From assembly GCA_039714735.1 (NCBI GenBank), contig JBDLIT010000021.1:1-41077 (forward strand): DNA of 41,077 nucleotides, given 5' to 3'. Below the pieces are notes generated by a model that was given only the letters and a program-made list of their open reading frames with translations, did not search any database and was not told the origin of the DNA. The stretch comes from JASJBU01 sp039714735 (GTDB lineage Bacteria; Pseudomonadota; Gammaproteobacteria; Chromatiales; Chromatiaceae). This document shows positions 1 through 8,356 of this stretch, one piece after another. Position numbers and translations under genes: made by a program. Within the stretch, counting starts at the first letter, position 1. Each line of letters starts with the position of its first letter.

Positions 1-620
1 ATGACGATGAGCTGGACAAGATTGAGGCGGAGCTGGCCCAGCTTTCCCAGGAGGTCAATGGTTCCACCGCCTCCCATGACGAGAAGATCCAGCTAAGCAC
101 TGAGACAGACGCACCGCCCCTGCCGCCTGTGGAAAATCAACAGGAGATGTTCGGCTTCAGCGCCAAGCAGGAGTCGCCGCTGGATGTGCCCGGCAAGATC
201 ATCCAGATCAATCTCAAAACCAAAGGCGCAAGCTTTACGGGTCAGGCAATCCTGAGTGCGGTGAAAGAGGTAGGCCTGCAGCCCGGTGAGATGCATATCT
301 ACCATCGCTACACCACCGATGGCAGCCACAAAATAGTCTTCAACATGGCGAGCATGGTCGAGCCAGGGGTGTTCCCGCTGAAAAGCATGGACGATTACAC
401 AACCCCCGGCCTGACGCTGTTTACCCAGCTGCCCGGTCCAGGGGACAGTCTGGCGATCTTCTCCGACATGTTGTTTACCGCAGAACGGCTGGCGACAATG
501 TTGGGTGGCGTATTGCAGGATGAGACCCACAGTACGCTGAGCAAACAGACTATCGAGACCCTGCGCAGCGAGATCGTGGAGCACCGGCGGCTGGTGCAGC
601 TTGCCCGGAGCAAGCGATGA
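1..620 (+). CDS. zipA: Cell division protein ZipA, C-terminal part (5' truncated by window edge)
   Basis: The reading frame is open from base 3, so the gene starts outside the window; a GTG at 129 is internal and not the start. The visible protein begins with an acidic, then Pro-rich linker (APPLPP). It continues into the globular ZipA C-terminal domain, seen in GKIIQINLKTKG, MHIYHRY and FSDMLFTAERLA. In the family this domain binds the FtsZ C-terminal tail at the inner membrane and anchors the Z ring. The membrane anchor would lie upstream. The stop overlaps the ligA start as ATGA (617-620), giving translational coupling; zipA-ligA adjacency is common in gammaproteobacteria. Confidence 0.95.
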   Translation, partial: DDELDKIEAELAQLSQEVNGSTASHDEKIQLSTETDAPPLPPVENQQEMFGFSAKQESPLDVPGKIIQINLKTKGASFTGQAILSAVKEVGLQPGEMHIYHRYTTDGSHKIVFNMASMVEPGVFPLKSMDDYTTPGLTLFTQLPGPGDSLAIFSDMLFTAERLATMLGGVLQDETHSTLSKQTIETLRSEIVEHRRLVQLARSKR

Positions 621-2875
621 GCGCAGCTGCTGAGGTTGTCTCCCGCCTCGCAAAATTACGCGACCAGATCAATTTTCATAACCGTCAGTACTACGTCTAC
701 GACGATCCCCAGATCCCGGACGCCGAATATGATCGCCTGATGCGCGAACTGCAGGCCTTGGAGGCGGAATATCCAGTGCTGATTACTCCTGACTCCCCAT
801 CCCAGCGGGTCGGAGGTGAACCCCTGGAAGGCTTTGAAGAGGTAGTGCATCGAGTACCCATGTTGTCGCTGGACAACGCCTTCAGTGAAACGGAGCTGCA
901 GGATTTTGACCGGCGCGTGCATGAACGGCTTGGTCTGGACCTGGAGACAGCCGTCAGCTATGTCGCAGAGCCCAAGCTGGATGGTCTCGCTATTAACCTG
1001 CGCTACGAGATGGGTCGGCTGGTGCATGGAGCGACCCGGGGTGATGGTTCCTCCGGTGAAGATGTCACCAGTAACGTTCGCACCATCGCGTCGATTCCAC
1101 TGCGCCTGCTAGGCGATGCCTACCCGGCTGTGTTAGAGGTGCGGGGTGAGATTTTTATCTCCAAGGCCGGTTTTGAACGACTCAACGCACAAGCCAGGGA
1201 CGCTGGAGAGAAGACCTTCGTCAATCCCCGCAATGCGGCGGCCGGCTCTTTGCGGCAGCTCGATCCCAGACTCACGGCCCGGCGGCCATTGACCTTTTAC
1301 AGCTATGGCTTTGGTGAGGTGGAACCGGGGCCAGTCGCCACGACCCACAGCGAGAGCATCCACAGGCTACGTGACTGGGGTCTGCCGGTTTCACCCGAAC
1401 TGACAGTGGTGGCTGGCTCGGCCGGCTGCCTGGATTACTTTCAGGCGATTGCCGCCAAACGCGACGGCCTCGAATACGATATCGATGGTGTGGTGTTCAA
1501 GGTGGACGCGCTCGAGTTGCAGCGACAACTCGGTTTTGTCTCCCGCGCCCCGCGCTGGGCCATCGCCTATAAATTTCCCGCCCAGGAGGAACTGACCGAG
1601 GTGCTGGCCGTGGAGTTCCAGGTGGGGCGCACCGGGGCTATCACGCCGGTCGCCCGCCTCAAACCGGTGTTCGTGGGTGGCGCTACGGTGAGCAATGCCA
1701 CCCTGCACAATATGGACGAGGTGGCCCGCAAGGATGTACGCGCCGGTGATACGGTAATTGTCAGGCGCGCCGGTGATGTGATTCCCGAGGTGGTTCAGGT
1801 GGTGTTGGAGCGTCGTCCGGAGGGAACGACTCAGGTGGAGATGTCGCTGCATTGTCCGGTGTGTGATTCCGATGTGGTCAAACCGGAGGGTGAGGCGGTA
1901 GCCCGTTGCTCAGGCGGGCTCTATTGTCCGGCGCAGCGCAAACAGGCATTGAAACACTTTGCCTCGCGCAAGGCGATGGACATTGAGGGCCTGGGAGACA
2001 AGCTGGTGGATCAGCTGGTTGACCAGGGGTTGGTGCATGATCCAGCCGACCTCTACCAGCTGGATGAGAGTCAAATCGCCGGCCTGGAGCGGATGGGGTC
2101 AAAGTCGGCTCAGAATCTAAAAAATTCTCTGCAGAAGAGCAAAATCACCAGCTTGGCGCGTTTCCTCTATGCCCTTGGTATCCGTGAGGTCGGCGAGGCT
2201 ACGGCTACCGCGCTGGCCAGTCACTTCCATGAACTGGCCCCGTTATTGGCGGCGGATGTCGATCATTTCGTTCAGGATCGGGGCGTGAAAGGTATAGGGG
2301 AGAATACGGCCGAGGCGTTGCTGAAGACGCTGGAGGAATCGGCAGGTTTGGCCGTAGCTGACGATGAACTGGTCCAGTGGCTGACGGAAAAGCATATTCG
2401 CGGTGTCACCCGGCAGGTTGCCGAGCGCCTGGCGGATCGCTTTCAATCCTTACAGGCCCTGTGTGAGGCGCAGATGCAGGATCTGGTGCGGGAGCGGTGT
2501 AGTTTGGTGGAAGGCGTAGGACCGATCGTTGCTGAGCATATAGTCGCCTTTTTCCGTCAACCCCATAACCTCGAGGTCATCGACCGGCTAGTCAACAAGG
2601 CGGGACTCCACTGGAAGGCCGCCGAATCTGCCGGGGTTCCAACTGAGAGTCCATTCAGTGGTAAGACGGTGGTGCTTACCGGCACGCTCAGCCGGCCACG
2701 GAATGAGATCAAGGCGGAGCTGCAGGCGCTGGGCGCCAAGGTAACCGGCAGTGTCTCAAAGAAGACCGATTACCTGATCGCCGGTGCGGAAGCTGGCTCC
2801 AAACTGAGCAAGGCTGAGAAACTGGGTGTGGAAATTCTGCATGAGGCGGGCCTGGAGAAGCTGCTGAAGGGGTAG
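617..2875 (+). CDS. ligA: NAD(+)-dependent DNA ligase LigA
   Basis: This enzyme seals nicks in duplex DNA in replication and repair using NAD+. The 752-residue protein has all LigA parts in order. The Ia/adenylation region carries the nucleotidyl lysine K120 in EPKLDGLA. The OB fold follows (FQVGRTGAITPVA), then a four-Cys zinc finger (CPVC...C...C), helix-hairpin-helix repeats (RMGSKSAQNL, ALGIREVGEATA) and a C-terminal BRCT domain (GKTVVLTGTLSR...KKTDYLIAG). It is about 80 residues longer than E. coli LigA (671). The extra length lies in the HhH region before the BRCT domain; longer LigA proteins also occur in Pseudomonas. The ATG overlaps the zipA stop. Confidence 0.97.
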   Translation: MSAAAEVVSRLAKLRDQINFHNRQYYVYDDPQIPDAEYDRLMRELQALEAEYPVLITPDSPSQRVGGEPLEGFEEVVHRVPMLSLDNAFSETELQDFDRRVHERLGLDLETAVSYVAEPKLDGLAINLRYEMGRLVHGATRGDGSSGEDVTSNVRTIASIPLRLLGDAYPAVLEVRGEIFISKAGFERLNAQARDAGEKTFVNPRNAAAGSLRQLDPRLTARRPLTFYSYGFGEVEPGPVATTHSESIHRLRDWGLPVSPELTVVAGSAGCLDYFQAIAAKRDGLEYDIDGVVFKVDALELQRQLGFVSRAPRWAIAYKFPAQEELTEVLAVEFQVGRTGAITPVARLKPVFVGGATVSNATLHNMDEVARKDVRAGDTVIVRRAGDVIPEVVQVVLERRPEGTTQVEMSLHCPVCDSDVVKPEGEAVARCSGGLYCPAQRKQALKHFASRKAMDIEGLGDKLVDQLVDQGLVHDPADLYQLDESQIAGLERMGSKSAQNLKNSLQKSKITSLARFLYALGIREVGEATATALASHFHELAPLLAADVDHFVQDRGVKGIGENTAEALLKTLEESAGLAVADDELVQWLTEKHIRGVTRQVAERLADRFQSLQALCEAQMQDLVRERCSLVEGVGPIVAEHIVAFFRQPHNLEVIDRLVNKAGLHWKAAESAGVPTESPFSGKTVVLTGTLSRPRNEIKAELQALGAKVTGSVSKKTDYLIAGAEAGSKLSKAEKLGVEILHEAGLEKLLKG

Positions 2876-2943
2876 TGTGTCTATTTGTATGATAATTCCC
2901 GCTGGTAAACAGGGTCACTGTTTCGATAAGCTTCCATTCATTT

Positions 2944-3184
2944 AACCTAGAATCCTCAGTTGGATGGGGTAGAGTGTGCGTTTGGGGTGGTGCAGGTCAA
3001 GGCACAATGACGCGGAATAGTTATTCTATTCCAAGGAGTTGTAACGCTGACATGCGCCGCCACAAACGTGCAATCTACCCCGTAGCGTAATTCACCCAGT
3101 GGGTGAAGGTGTCTAGCGAACAAAACAAACTCAATTTCAACTCGTTAACAGTAGAATGGAGCGGTCAACTGAGGAATCTAGGTT
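2944..3184 (+). repeat. MITE-like palindromic repeat, copy 1 (241 bp)
   Basis: The element is bounded by 19-bp terminal inverted repeats, AACCTAGAATCCTCAGTTG at 2944-2962 and its complement at 3166-3184, with one mismatch. Inside, the first roughly 150 bp fold back on themselves around GGAATAG-TTATT-CTATTCC (3014-3032). A second small palindrome, TTCACCC-AGT-GGGTGAA, lies at 3091-3107. A near-identical copy of exactly the same length lies at 8824-9064 in the opposite orientation. No coding frame of note is present and no target-site duplication is clear. It fills most of the ligA to 3265 gap; I see nothing else in 2876-2943. Family not recognised. Confidence 0.85.
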
Positions 3185-3264
3185 TAAACATACCCTGCTC
3201 AGTTCAGGGCAAATCAACAGAGTAAAATATTATGCGCGATGGCTTGCAGAAAGAGAGAGATATC

Positions 3265-3528
3265 ATGATGGTGATGCGTAAGGTGCTGACCGGCATCGTG
3301 CGGGAGGTCACTCCGGAGCACAAGAGCCTGCAGCATCCGTTATCGGATCAGACTATCCAGGATATCCGCAATTGCCTAGGTCTGATTACTGCCCGCGAAA
3401 AGGAGCTGGCGGAGGAGGCGGGACGCACGGCTGAGGAGCGTCCTCACTTCACCGACGAGACTCAGAAGTCCAGCGTGATACCCATGTCCAAGATCGGCAA
3501 GATCAACAGTTCATCAGATAACGATTGA
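3265..3528 (+). CDS. Small conserved-looking hypothetical protein (87 aa)
   Basis: I do not recognise an experimentally known family. The protein is soluble and charged, with a central stretch HPLSDQTIQDIRNCLGLI followed by TAREKELAEEAG and RPHFTDE, which looks like a short helical protein with a conserved core. The open frame begins at an ATG at 3232, but that has no ribosome binding site. The ATG at 3265 is preceded by the purine-rich AAGAGAGAGA at 3251-3260 and is the better start. It lies just downstream of a 241-bp repeat and 19 bp upstream of the DUF4197 gene, so the two are probably co-transcribed. No signal peptide or membrane segment is visible. Confidence 0.65.
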   Translation: MMVMRKVLTGIVREVTPEHKSLQHPLSDQTIQDIRNCLGLITAREKELAEEAGRTAEERPHFTDETQKSSVIPMSKIGKINSSSDND

Positions 3529-3547
3529 GATTCAGGAGTAGATACCA

Positions 3548-4309
3548 ATGAAATCAGAAAAAAATCAACTACAGGCTCTTTCCGTTATCTGTTCCCTGTT
3601 ATTCATGACTTCAATGGCGCAGGCTGACTGGGGTAGCCTGCTTGATCGATTTCTGAAAGGCGAGACAGCGGAAACCGTTGCTGAATCCGTACTGAGCAAT
3701 AGTGATATCGTTGCCGGTCTGAAAGAGGCGCTTGCCAATGGTGTAGAGACCTCGATCAACACCTTGGGGCGCACAGACGGCTTTCTGGCCGACGAGCTGG
3801 TGCGCATCGCCATGCCGGAATCCCTGAAGAGTGTGGAGCAGCTTGCCCGCCAAGCTGGGCAGGGCCAGTATGTGGATGAGTTTGTCACGACCCTCAACAG
3901 GGCGGCGGAGCAGGCGGTGCCGGAAGCCTCGGGTATTCTGGGAGATGCGATTCGCGTCATGAGCGTGAGCGATGCCAAGGCCATTTTGAATGGCTCGGAT
4001 AATGCGGCTACTGAATACTTCAGGAAGACGAGTGGAGCAAAGCTGGCGGAGAAATTCTTACCCCTCGTGCAACAGGCTACCGGCCAGGTGGGGGTCACCT
4101 CGGCTTACAAGTCTCTGATGGGGCAGGCGGGCGGTCTACTTAGCGGTTTTCTGAATACAGACGCCATGGATCTGGACAAGTACGTCACCGACAAGGCGAT
4201 GGATGGCCTGTTCAAATACATCGCTATTCAGGAGCAGCAGATCCGCGAAAATCCCACCGCGCGCACCACCGATATACTCAAGAAGGTGTTTTCTTCAGGT
4301 TCAAACTAG
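3548..4309 (+). CDS. DUF4197 family exported protein
   Basis: The 253-residue protein has an N-terminal signal peptide (hydrophobic core SVICSLLFMTSMAQA, likely cut before DWG). The mature domain is typical of DUF4197: KEALANGVETSINTLGR, ADELVRIAMPESL, MSVSDAKAILNG, ATEYFRKTSG and a C-terminal YIAIQEQQIRENP. The family is a periplasmic or envelope-exported, largely alpha-helical protein of unknown function. AGGAG at about 3535-3539 sits well upstream of the ATG. A weak hairpin with a short T run follows it before glyA. Function cannot be assigned from context. Confidence 0.85.
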   Translation: MKSEKNQLQALSVICSLLFMTSMAQADWGSLLDRFLKGETAETVAESVLSNSDIVAGLKEALANGVETSINTLGRTDGFLADELVRIAMPESLKSVEQLARQAGQGQYVDEFVTTLNRAAEQAVPEASGILGDAIRVMSVSDAKAILNGSDNAATEYFRKTSGAKLAEKFLPLVQQATGQVGVTSAYKSLMGQAGGLLSGFLNTDAMDLDKYVTDKAMDGLFKYIAIQEQQIRENPTARTTDILKKVFSSGSN

Positions 4310-4321
4310 TTTGGCGGTATT

Positions 4322-4344
4322 AATCCTGACCTTGAAGGATTTTT
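4322..4344 (+). terminator. Weak rho-independent terminator candidate after the DUF4197 gene
   Basis: AATCCT (4322-4327) can pair with AGGATT (4336-4341) across an 8-base loop, followed by a short T run. The stem is short and AT-containing, so termination is only plausible. Position between the DUF4197 stop and glyA fits an operon boundary. Confidence 0.35.
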
Positions 4345-4425
4345 ACATCGTTTGGGTTTAATTAAGACTCGAATCGGTCCATTTGTTATATTAACGCGTT
4401 TTTTCAGCAGTCCTGAGAGGGTTTC

Positions 4426-5682
4426 ATGTTCGATAAAGGTATGCAGATACAGGGGTATGACGACGAGCTTTGGGCGGCGATCGAGGCCGAGGAGCTGCGT
4501 CAGGAAGAGCACATTGAGCTGATCGCCTCTGAGAACTACACTAGCCCACGGGTGATGCAGGCGCAGGGTACTGTTCTGACCAACAAATATGCCGAAGGCT
4601 ACCCGAAGAAACGTTATTACGGTGGCTGCGAGAATGTCGATGTGGCGGAACAGCTGGCCATCGACCGGGCGAAGGAACTGTTTGGCGCGGACTACGCCAA
4701 TGTCCAGCCCCACTCCGGTTCCCAGGCCAATGCGGCAGTCTACATGGCGCTTTGCCAGCCGGGGGATACCGTGTTGGGCATGAGCCTGGCGCATGGCGGA
4801 CACCTCACCCATGGGGCCAAACCCAACTTCTCCGGCAAGCTATATAACGCTGTGCAGTATGGTCTCAACCCGGATACCGGCGAGATCGACTATGCAGAGG
4901 TCGAGCGCCTGGCCAGGGAACACAAGCCAAAGATGATCGTGGCGGGCTTTTCCGCCTACTCACGGGTGGTGGACTGGCAGCGCTTCCGGGATATCGCCGA
5001 TGAGGTGGGCGCCTATCTGTTCGTCGATATGGCACACGTGGCGGGCCTGATCGCTGCCGGGCTCTACCCCAGTCCGGTGCAGATCGCCGATGTCACCACC
5101 ACGACGACGCATAAGACCCTGCGTGGACCCCGTGGCGGGCTGATCCTGGCCAAGTCCAACCCGGACCTGGAGAAAAAATTCAACTCGCTGGTCTTTCCCG
5201 GCACCCAGGGTGGGCCGCTGATGCATGTCATTGCAGCCAAGGCGGTGGCCTTCAAGGAGGCGATGGAGCCTGGCTACAAGGCCTACCAGCAACAAGTGAT
5301 TAATAACGCCCGTGCCATGGCCAAGGTGTTCATGGATCGCGGCTATGATGTGGTCTCCAAGGGGACCGACGATCATCTGTTTCTGGTCAGCTTCATCGAG
5401 GCCGGCCTCACCGGCAAGGCCGTGGATGCCTGGCTGGGAGCGGCGAATATCACGGTCAACATGAATGCCGTACCGAACGATCCCCAGTCACCCTTTGTGA
5501 CTTCAGGTATCCGGGTGGGAACACCCGCTGTGACAACCCGCGGTTTCAGTGAGCAGGAGTGCGTCGAACTGGCTGGCTGGATGTGCGATGTCATCGATTC
5601 CCGGGGTGATCAGGCGGTCATCGACAGTGTGAAGGCCAAGGTGCTGGATGTCTGTGCAAAGCATCCCGTCTATGCCGGGTAA
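4426..5682 (+). CDS. glyA: Serine hydroxymethyltransferase
   Basis: This PLP enzyme interconverts serine and glycine with tetrahydrofolate and is the main source of one-carbon units. The 418-residue protein is close to the usual length (E. coli GlyA 417). The Schiff-base lysine is K230 in TTTTTHKTLRGPRGG. Other family signatures are ELIASENYTS, NKYAEGYPKKRYYGG, PHSGSQANAA and the C-terminal TSGIRVGTPAVTTRGF. The start has GAGAGG upstream at suitable distance. It is followed by nrdR and rib genes, the classic gammaproteobacterial glyA-nrdR-ribD order. Confidence 0.98.
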   Translation: MFDKGMQIQGYDDELWAAIEAEELRQEEHIELIASENYTSPRVMQAQGTVLTNKYAEGYPKKRYYGGCENVDVAEQLAIDRAKELFGADYANVQPHSGSQANAAVYMALCQPGDTVLGMSLAHGGHLTHGAKPNFSGKLYNAVQYGLNPDTGEIDYAEVERLAREHKPKMIVAGFSAYSRVVDWQRFRDIADEVGAYLFVDMAHVAGLIAAGLYPSPVQIADVTTTTTHKTLRGPRGGLILAKSNPDLEKKFNSLVFPGTQGGPLMHVIAAKAVAFKEAMEPGYKAYQQQVINNARAMAKVFMDRGYDVVSKGTDDHLFLVSFIEAGLTGKAVDAWLGAANITVNMNAVPNDPQSPFVTSGIRVGTPAVTTRGFSEQECVELAGWMCDVIDSRGDQAVIDSVKAKVLDVCAKHPVYAG

Positions 5683-5722
5683 CGCAGTAATGACCCAGGA
5701 GTGCGCCCAGAATGTTGTGTCA

Positions 5723-5758
5723 TCCGGCCGGATAGGCCGGAGATACACAGTACTGTGT
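5723..5758 (+). promoter_or_regulatory. Tandem palindromes between glyA and nrdR
   Basis: Two adjacent dyads are visible. TCCGGCC/GGCCGGA (5723-5729 and 5735-5741) has a 5-base loop. ACACAGTACTGTGT (5745-5758) is a perfect 14-bp palindrome. Neither is followed by a T run, so a simple rho-independent terminator is unlikely. The second dyad sits about 30 bp upstream of nrdR, so it could be an operator or part of an mRNA leader, but its spacing does not fit the 16-bp NrdR box consensus. Confidence 0.5.
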
Positions 5759-5789
5759 AGCATCCTGAAGCCAGTACTTTAAACCAGAC

Positions 5790-6302
5790 ATGCGTTGTCC
5801 TTTCTGTGGAGCCCAGGATACAAAGGTGATCGATTCCCGCCTGGCGGGAGAGGGTGATCAGATCCGCCGGCGCCGGGAGTGCGCTGTCTGCAAAGAGCGT
5901 TTTACCACCTATGAGACCGCCGAGCTCAATCTTCCCAGGGTCGTCAAGCATGATGGCACCCGCGCCCCCTTCGATGGACGTAAGCTGCGCGCCGGCATGG
6001 TGCGTGCTTTGGAGAAACGCCCGGTAAGCACCGAGCAGCTCGAGTCGGCCATCAATCGGATCACCCGTAAACTGATGGCGGGGGGGGAACGCGAAGTGGC
6101 CTCGTTGCAGATCGGTGAACTGGTGATGGAGGAGTTGAAGCTGCTGGATCAGGTTGCCTATGTGCGGTTCGCCTCGGTCTACCGCAAGTTTGAGGACGTC
6201 AATGCCTTCCGGGAGGAGATCGATCGGCTGGAGAGTCAGCCGGGCCCCGAGGCGCGACGCCAGCAGTTGGATCTGCCGATCCGAGAAGACAAGAAAAAAT
6301 GA
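5790..6302 (+). CDS. nrdR: Transcriptional repressor NrdR
   Basis: NrdR is a zinc-ribbon/ATP-cone repressor of ribonucleotide reductase operons. The 170-residue protein shows the zinc-ribbon cysteines C3, C6, C31 and C34 (CPFC...CAVC) with the basic RRRREC DNA-binding stretch. The ATP-cone follows (VVKHDGTRAPFDGRKL, MVRALEKRPV) and senses ATP/dATP. The C-terminus includes AYVRFASVYRKFEDV, a family hallmark. Its TGA overlaps the ribD ATG as ATGA at 6299-6302, so the two are translationally coupled. Confidence 0.97.
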   Translation: MRCPFCGAQDTKVIDSRLAGEGDQIRRRRECAVCKERFTTYETAELNLPRVVKHDGTRAPFDGRKLRAGMVRALEKRPVSTEQLESAINRITRKLMAGGEREVASLQIGELVMEELKLLDQVAYVRFASVYRKFEDVNAFREEIDRLESQPGPEARRQQLDLPIREDKKK

Positions 6303-7423
6303 GTCGTGAACTCGACTATCTTTATATGGCCCGAGCGATCCAATTGGCGGAGAAGGGGCGATACACCACCGACCCCAATCCCCGGGTGGGTTGTGTACTG
6401 GTCAAACAGGGAGAGATGGTCGGCGAAGGCTATCACCGGCGTGCCGGTGAGCCTCATGCGGAGCGTAATGCGCTGGCCATGGCGGGAGAGCACGCCAGAG
6501 GGGCGACCGCTTATGTGACCCTTGAGCCCTGTTGTCATCATGGCCGGACGCCGCCCTGCACCGATGGTTTACTCGAGGCGGGGGTCAAGCGGGTCGTGGT
6601 GGCCATGCAGGATCCCAATCCACTGGTTGCTGGAGAGGGCCTGGCAATCCTTGCGGCAGCAGGTGTAGAAGTGGAGTCTGGTGTGCTGCAGGAGCAGGCG
6701 GAACAGCTGAATCCAGGGTTTATCAAGCGCATGCGCCAGGGTCTGCCTTATGTGCGATGTAAACTGGCGATGAGCCTGGACGGCCGGACCGCAATGGCCA
6801 GTGGCGAGAGTAAATGGATCACCTCTGCGGACTCCCGCCGGGATGTGCACCGCCTGCGGGCCGGCAGTTCGGCGATCCTCACGGGTATCGGCACGCTGCT
6901 GGCGGATGATCCCTCCATGGATGTGCGCCTTGCCCCGTCTGAACTGGGACTCGAAGCTGACTTGCCGATGCCAACGCCTATACGGGTAGTGTTGGATCCT
7001 GATCTGTCGATGCCGGTCACCGCCGGAATGCTTAAACTGCCCGGACTGACCCTGGTAGTCAGCAAAAATGATGACCCGGTCAGGGTGGCGGCGCTGGAAC
7101 AAGCGGGCGCACAGGTATTATCGGCAGCGGTTGATGGAGCAGGACTCGATCTGCAGCAGGTGATGCGACTGCTGGCTGAGCAGGAGATCAACGAGGTGCT
7201 GCTGGAGAGTGGCGCCACCCTGGCGGGTGCGATGTTGTCTGAGGGCCTGATTGACGAACTGATCGTCTATCTCGCACCCCACATCATGGGACATGGCGCC
7301 AGAGGGCTGTTTCATCTGCCGGGCCTCGAGCAGATGGCGGATCGCCATGATCTGCATATCGACGATGTCAGAAAAGTGGGTCAGGATATCCGTATCACGG
7401 CCAGGCCGATTTCTCTCAGTTGA
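6299..7423 (+). CDS. ribD: Bifunctional riboflavin biosynthesis deaminase/reductase RibD
   Basis: RibD performs the deamination and side-chain reduction after GTP cyclohydrolase II in riboflavin synthesis. The N-terminal deaminase has the zinc ligands H53 (in HAE) and C78/C87 in PCCHHGRTPPC. The C-terminal reductase begins at about residue 146 (YVRCKLAMSLDGRTA) and includes GIGTLLADDPSMDVR and VLLESGATLAGAML. The length, 374 residues, is normal. Start by ATGA overlap with nrdR; ribE follows after 9 bp. Confidence 0.97.
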   Translation: MSRELDYLYMARAIQLAEKGRYTTDPNPRVGCVLVKQGEMVGEGYHRRAGEPHAERNALAMAGEHARGATAYVTLEPCCHHGRTPPCTDGLLEAGVKRVVVAMQDPNPLVAGEGLAILAAAGVEVESGVLQEQAEQLNPGFIKRMRQGLPYVRCKLAMSLDGRTAMASGESKWITSADSRRDVHRLRAGSSAILTGIGTLLADDPSMDVRLAPSELGLEADLPMPTPIRVVLDPDLSMPVTAGMLKLPGLTLVVSKNDDPVRVAALEQAGAQVLSAAVDGAGLDLQQVMRLLAEQEINEVLLESGATLAGAMLSEGLIDELIVYLAPHIMGHGARGLFHLPGLEQMADRHDLHIDDVRKVGQDIRITARPISLS

Positions 7424-7432
7424 GTAAGTAGC

Positions 7433-8092
7433 ATGTTTACCGGAATTATTCAGGTAGTCGGTTCGATCAGCAGTATGGAGTCGCGGGGCGGGGACGTGCG
7501 GCTCACGGTGCGGTCCGGTCAACTGGATCTGAGTGATGTGGCGCTAGGCGACAGCATCGCGACGAATGGGGTCTGTCTAACTGCGGTTGAACTCATCGGT
7601 GATGGATTCAAGGCGGACGTGTCGAGAGAGACCCTGGATCTGACCACTCTGCATTCGCTACAGCCGGGCAGTCCGGTCAATCTGGAGAAGGCTCTCACCC
7701 TCAGCACCCGTCTGGGTGGTCATCTGGTGAGTGGGCATGTGGATGGCGTCGGTAGCGTGCTGGAACGCCGTGAGGATGCCCGATCTATCCGGTTTGTCAT
7801 ACAGGCGCCTCCTCATCTGGCAAAATATATCGCGCACAAAGGGTCCATCTGCGTGGATGGCGTGAGCCTCACGGTCAATCGGGTGGATGGTAACCGTTTC
7901 GACCTGAATATCGTTCCCCACACTCTGCAGGAAACCATCATGCTGGATTATCAGCCAGGCAGTCAGGTGAATCTGGAGGTGGATCTTATCGCCAGATATC
8001 TCGAGCGACTGATGCTGGGTGAGAAAGCGTCTGAATCACCCGACTCCGGGGTGACTGAAGAGTTATTGATGAAACGCGGGTTTATCAAATAA
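7433..8092 (+). CDS. ribE: Riboflavin synthase alpha chain
   Basis: The enzyme dismutates two 6,7-dimethyl-8-ribityllumazine molecules to riboflavin. The 219-residue protein begins MFTGII and has the two expected lumazine-binding repeats. The first ends in TLSTRLGGHLVSGHVDGVG and the second contains KGSICVDGVSLTVN and NIVPHTLQETIM. It sits in the ribD operon. Genes often found next in gammaproteobacteria (ribBA, ribH, nusB) do not follow here; a hairpin and then iscR come instead. The symbol ribC is used in some species. Confidence 0.96.
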   Translation: MFTGIIQVVGSISSMESRGGDVRLTVRSGQLDLSDVALGDSIATNGVCLTAVELIGDGFKADVSRETLDLTTLHSLQPGSPVNLEKALTLSTRLGGHLVSGHVDGVGSVLERREDARSIRFVIQAPPHLAKYIAHKGSICVDGVSLTVNRVDGNRFDLNIVPHTLQETIMLDYQPGSQVNLEVDLIARYLERLMLGEKASESPDSGVTEELLMKRGFIK

Positions 8093-8141
8093 TTTTCGTA
8101 ACGATAGACCGGTCCTTCCCATTGTCTCACTGCCCACAACT

Positions 8142-8176
8142 CACCAGGAGTGCATGGTGACTGGTGGGTGCTTTTG
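8142..8176 (+). terminator. Possible terminator after ribE
   Basis: CACCAG (8142-8147) can pair with CTGGTG (8161-8166) across a 13-base loop, followed after a few bases by CTTTTGCTTC. The T run is interrupted and offset, so the call is weak; position after ribE and before the iscR promoter supports it. Confidence 0.35.
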
Positions 8177-8274
8177 CTTCATTTCCTACTGACTCAGACG
8201 CTTGTGACCAGGTCTGTGCGTGTCACGCTTCCTCCTCGGTACCCCAGACCGTAAACAACTATTCCCTATTAAAG

Positions 8275-8304
8275 TTGACTGAATTGCTAGGTTACTGCTA
8301 TTCT
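8275..8304 (+). promoter_or_regulatory. Promoter of iscR with a possible IscR-type half-site
   Basis: TTGACT (8275-8280) and TATTCT (8299-8304) are spaced 18 bp and form a credible sigma-70 promoter about 50 bp upstream of iscR. GTTGACTG overlapping the -35 matches the left half of the type 1 IscR site as I recall it (YYGACTR); the right half (TGCTAGG) is weaker. Autorepression by Fe-S-loaded IscR is an inference. Confidence 0.5.
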
Positions 8305-8356
8305 TAATACCAAGTAAATAGGTAGGAAATTAGTTTTAACTCTTTGGAGGCGTAAC

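Noticed and set aside
93..653. 186-codon minus-strand open frame
   Set aside because: Antisense to zipA and the start of ligA; no recognisable domain.
5745..5758. ACACAGTACTGTGT as an NrdR box
   Set aside because: The palindrome is 14 bp and the C-to-G spacing does not fit the 16-bp NrdR consensus; kept only as an unassigned dyad.
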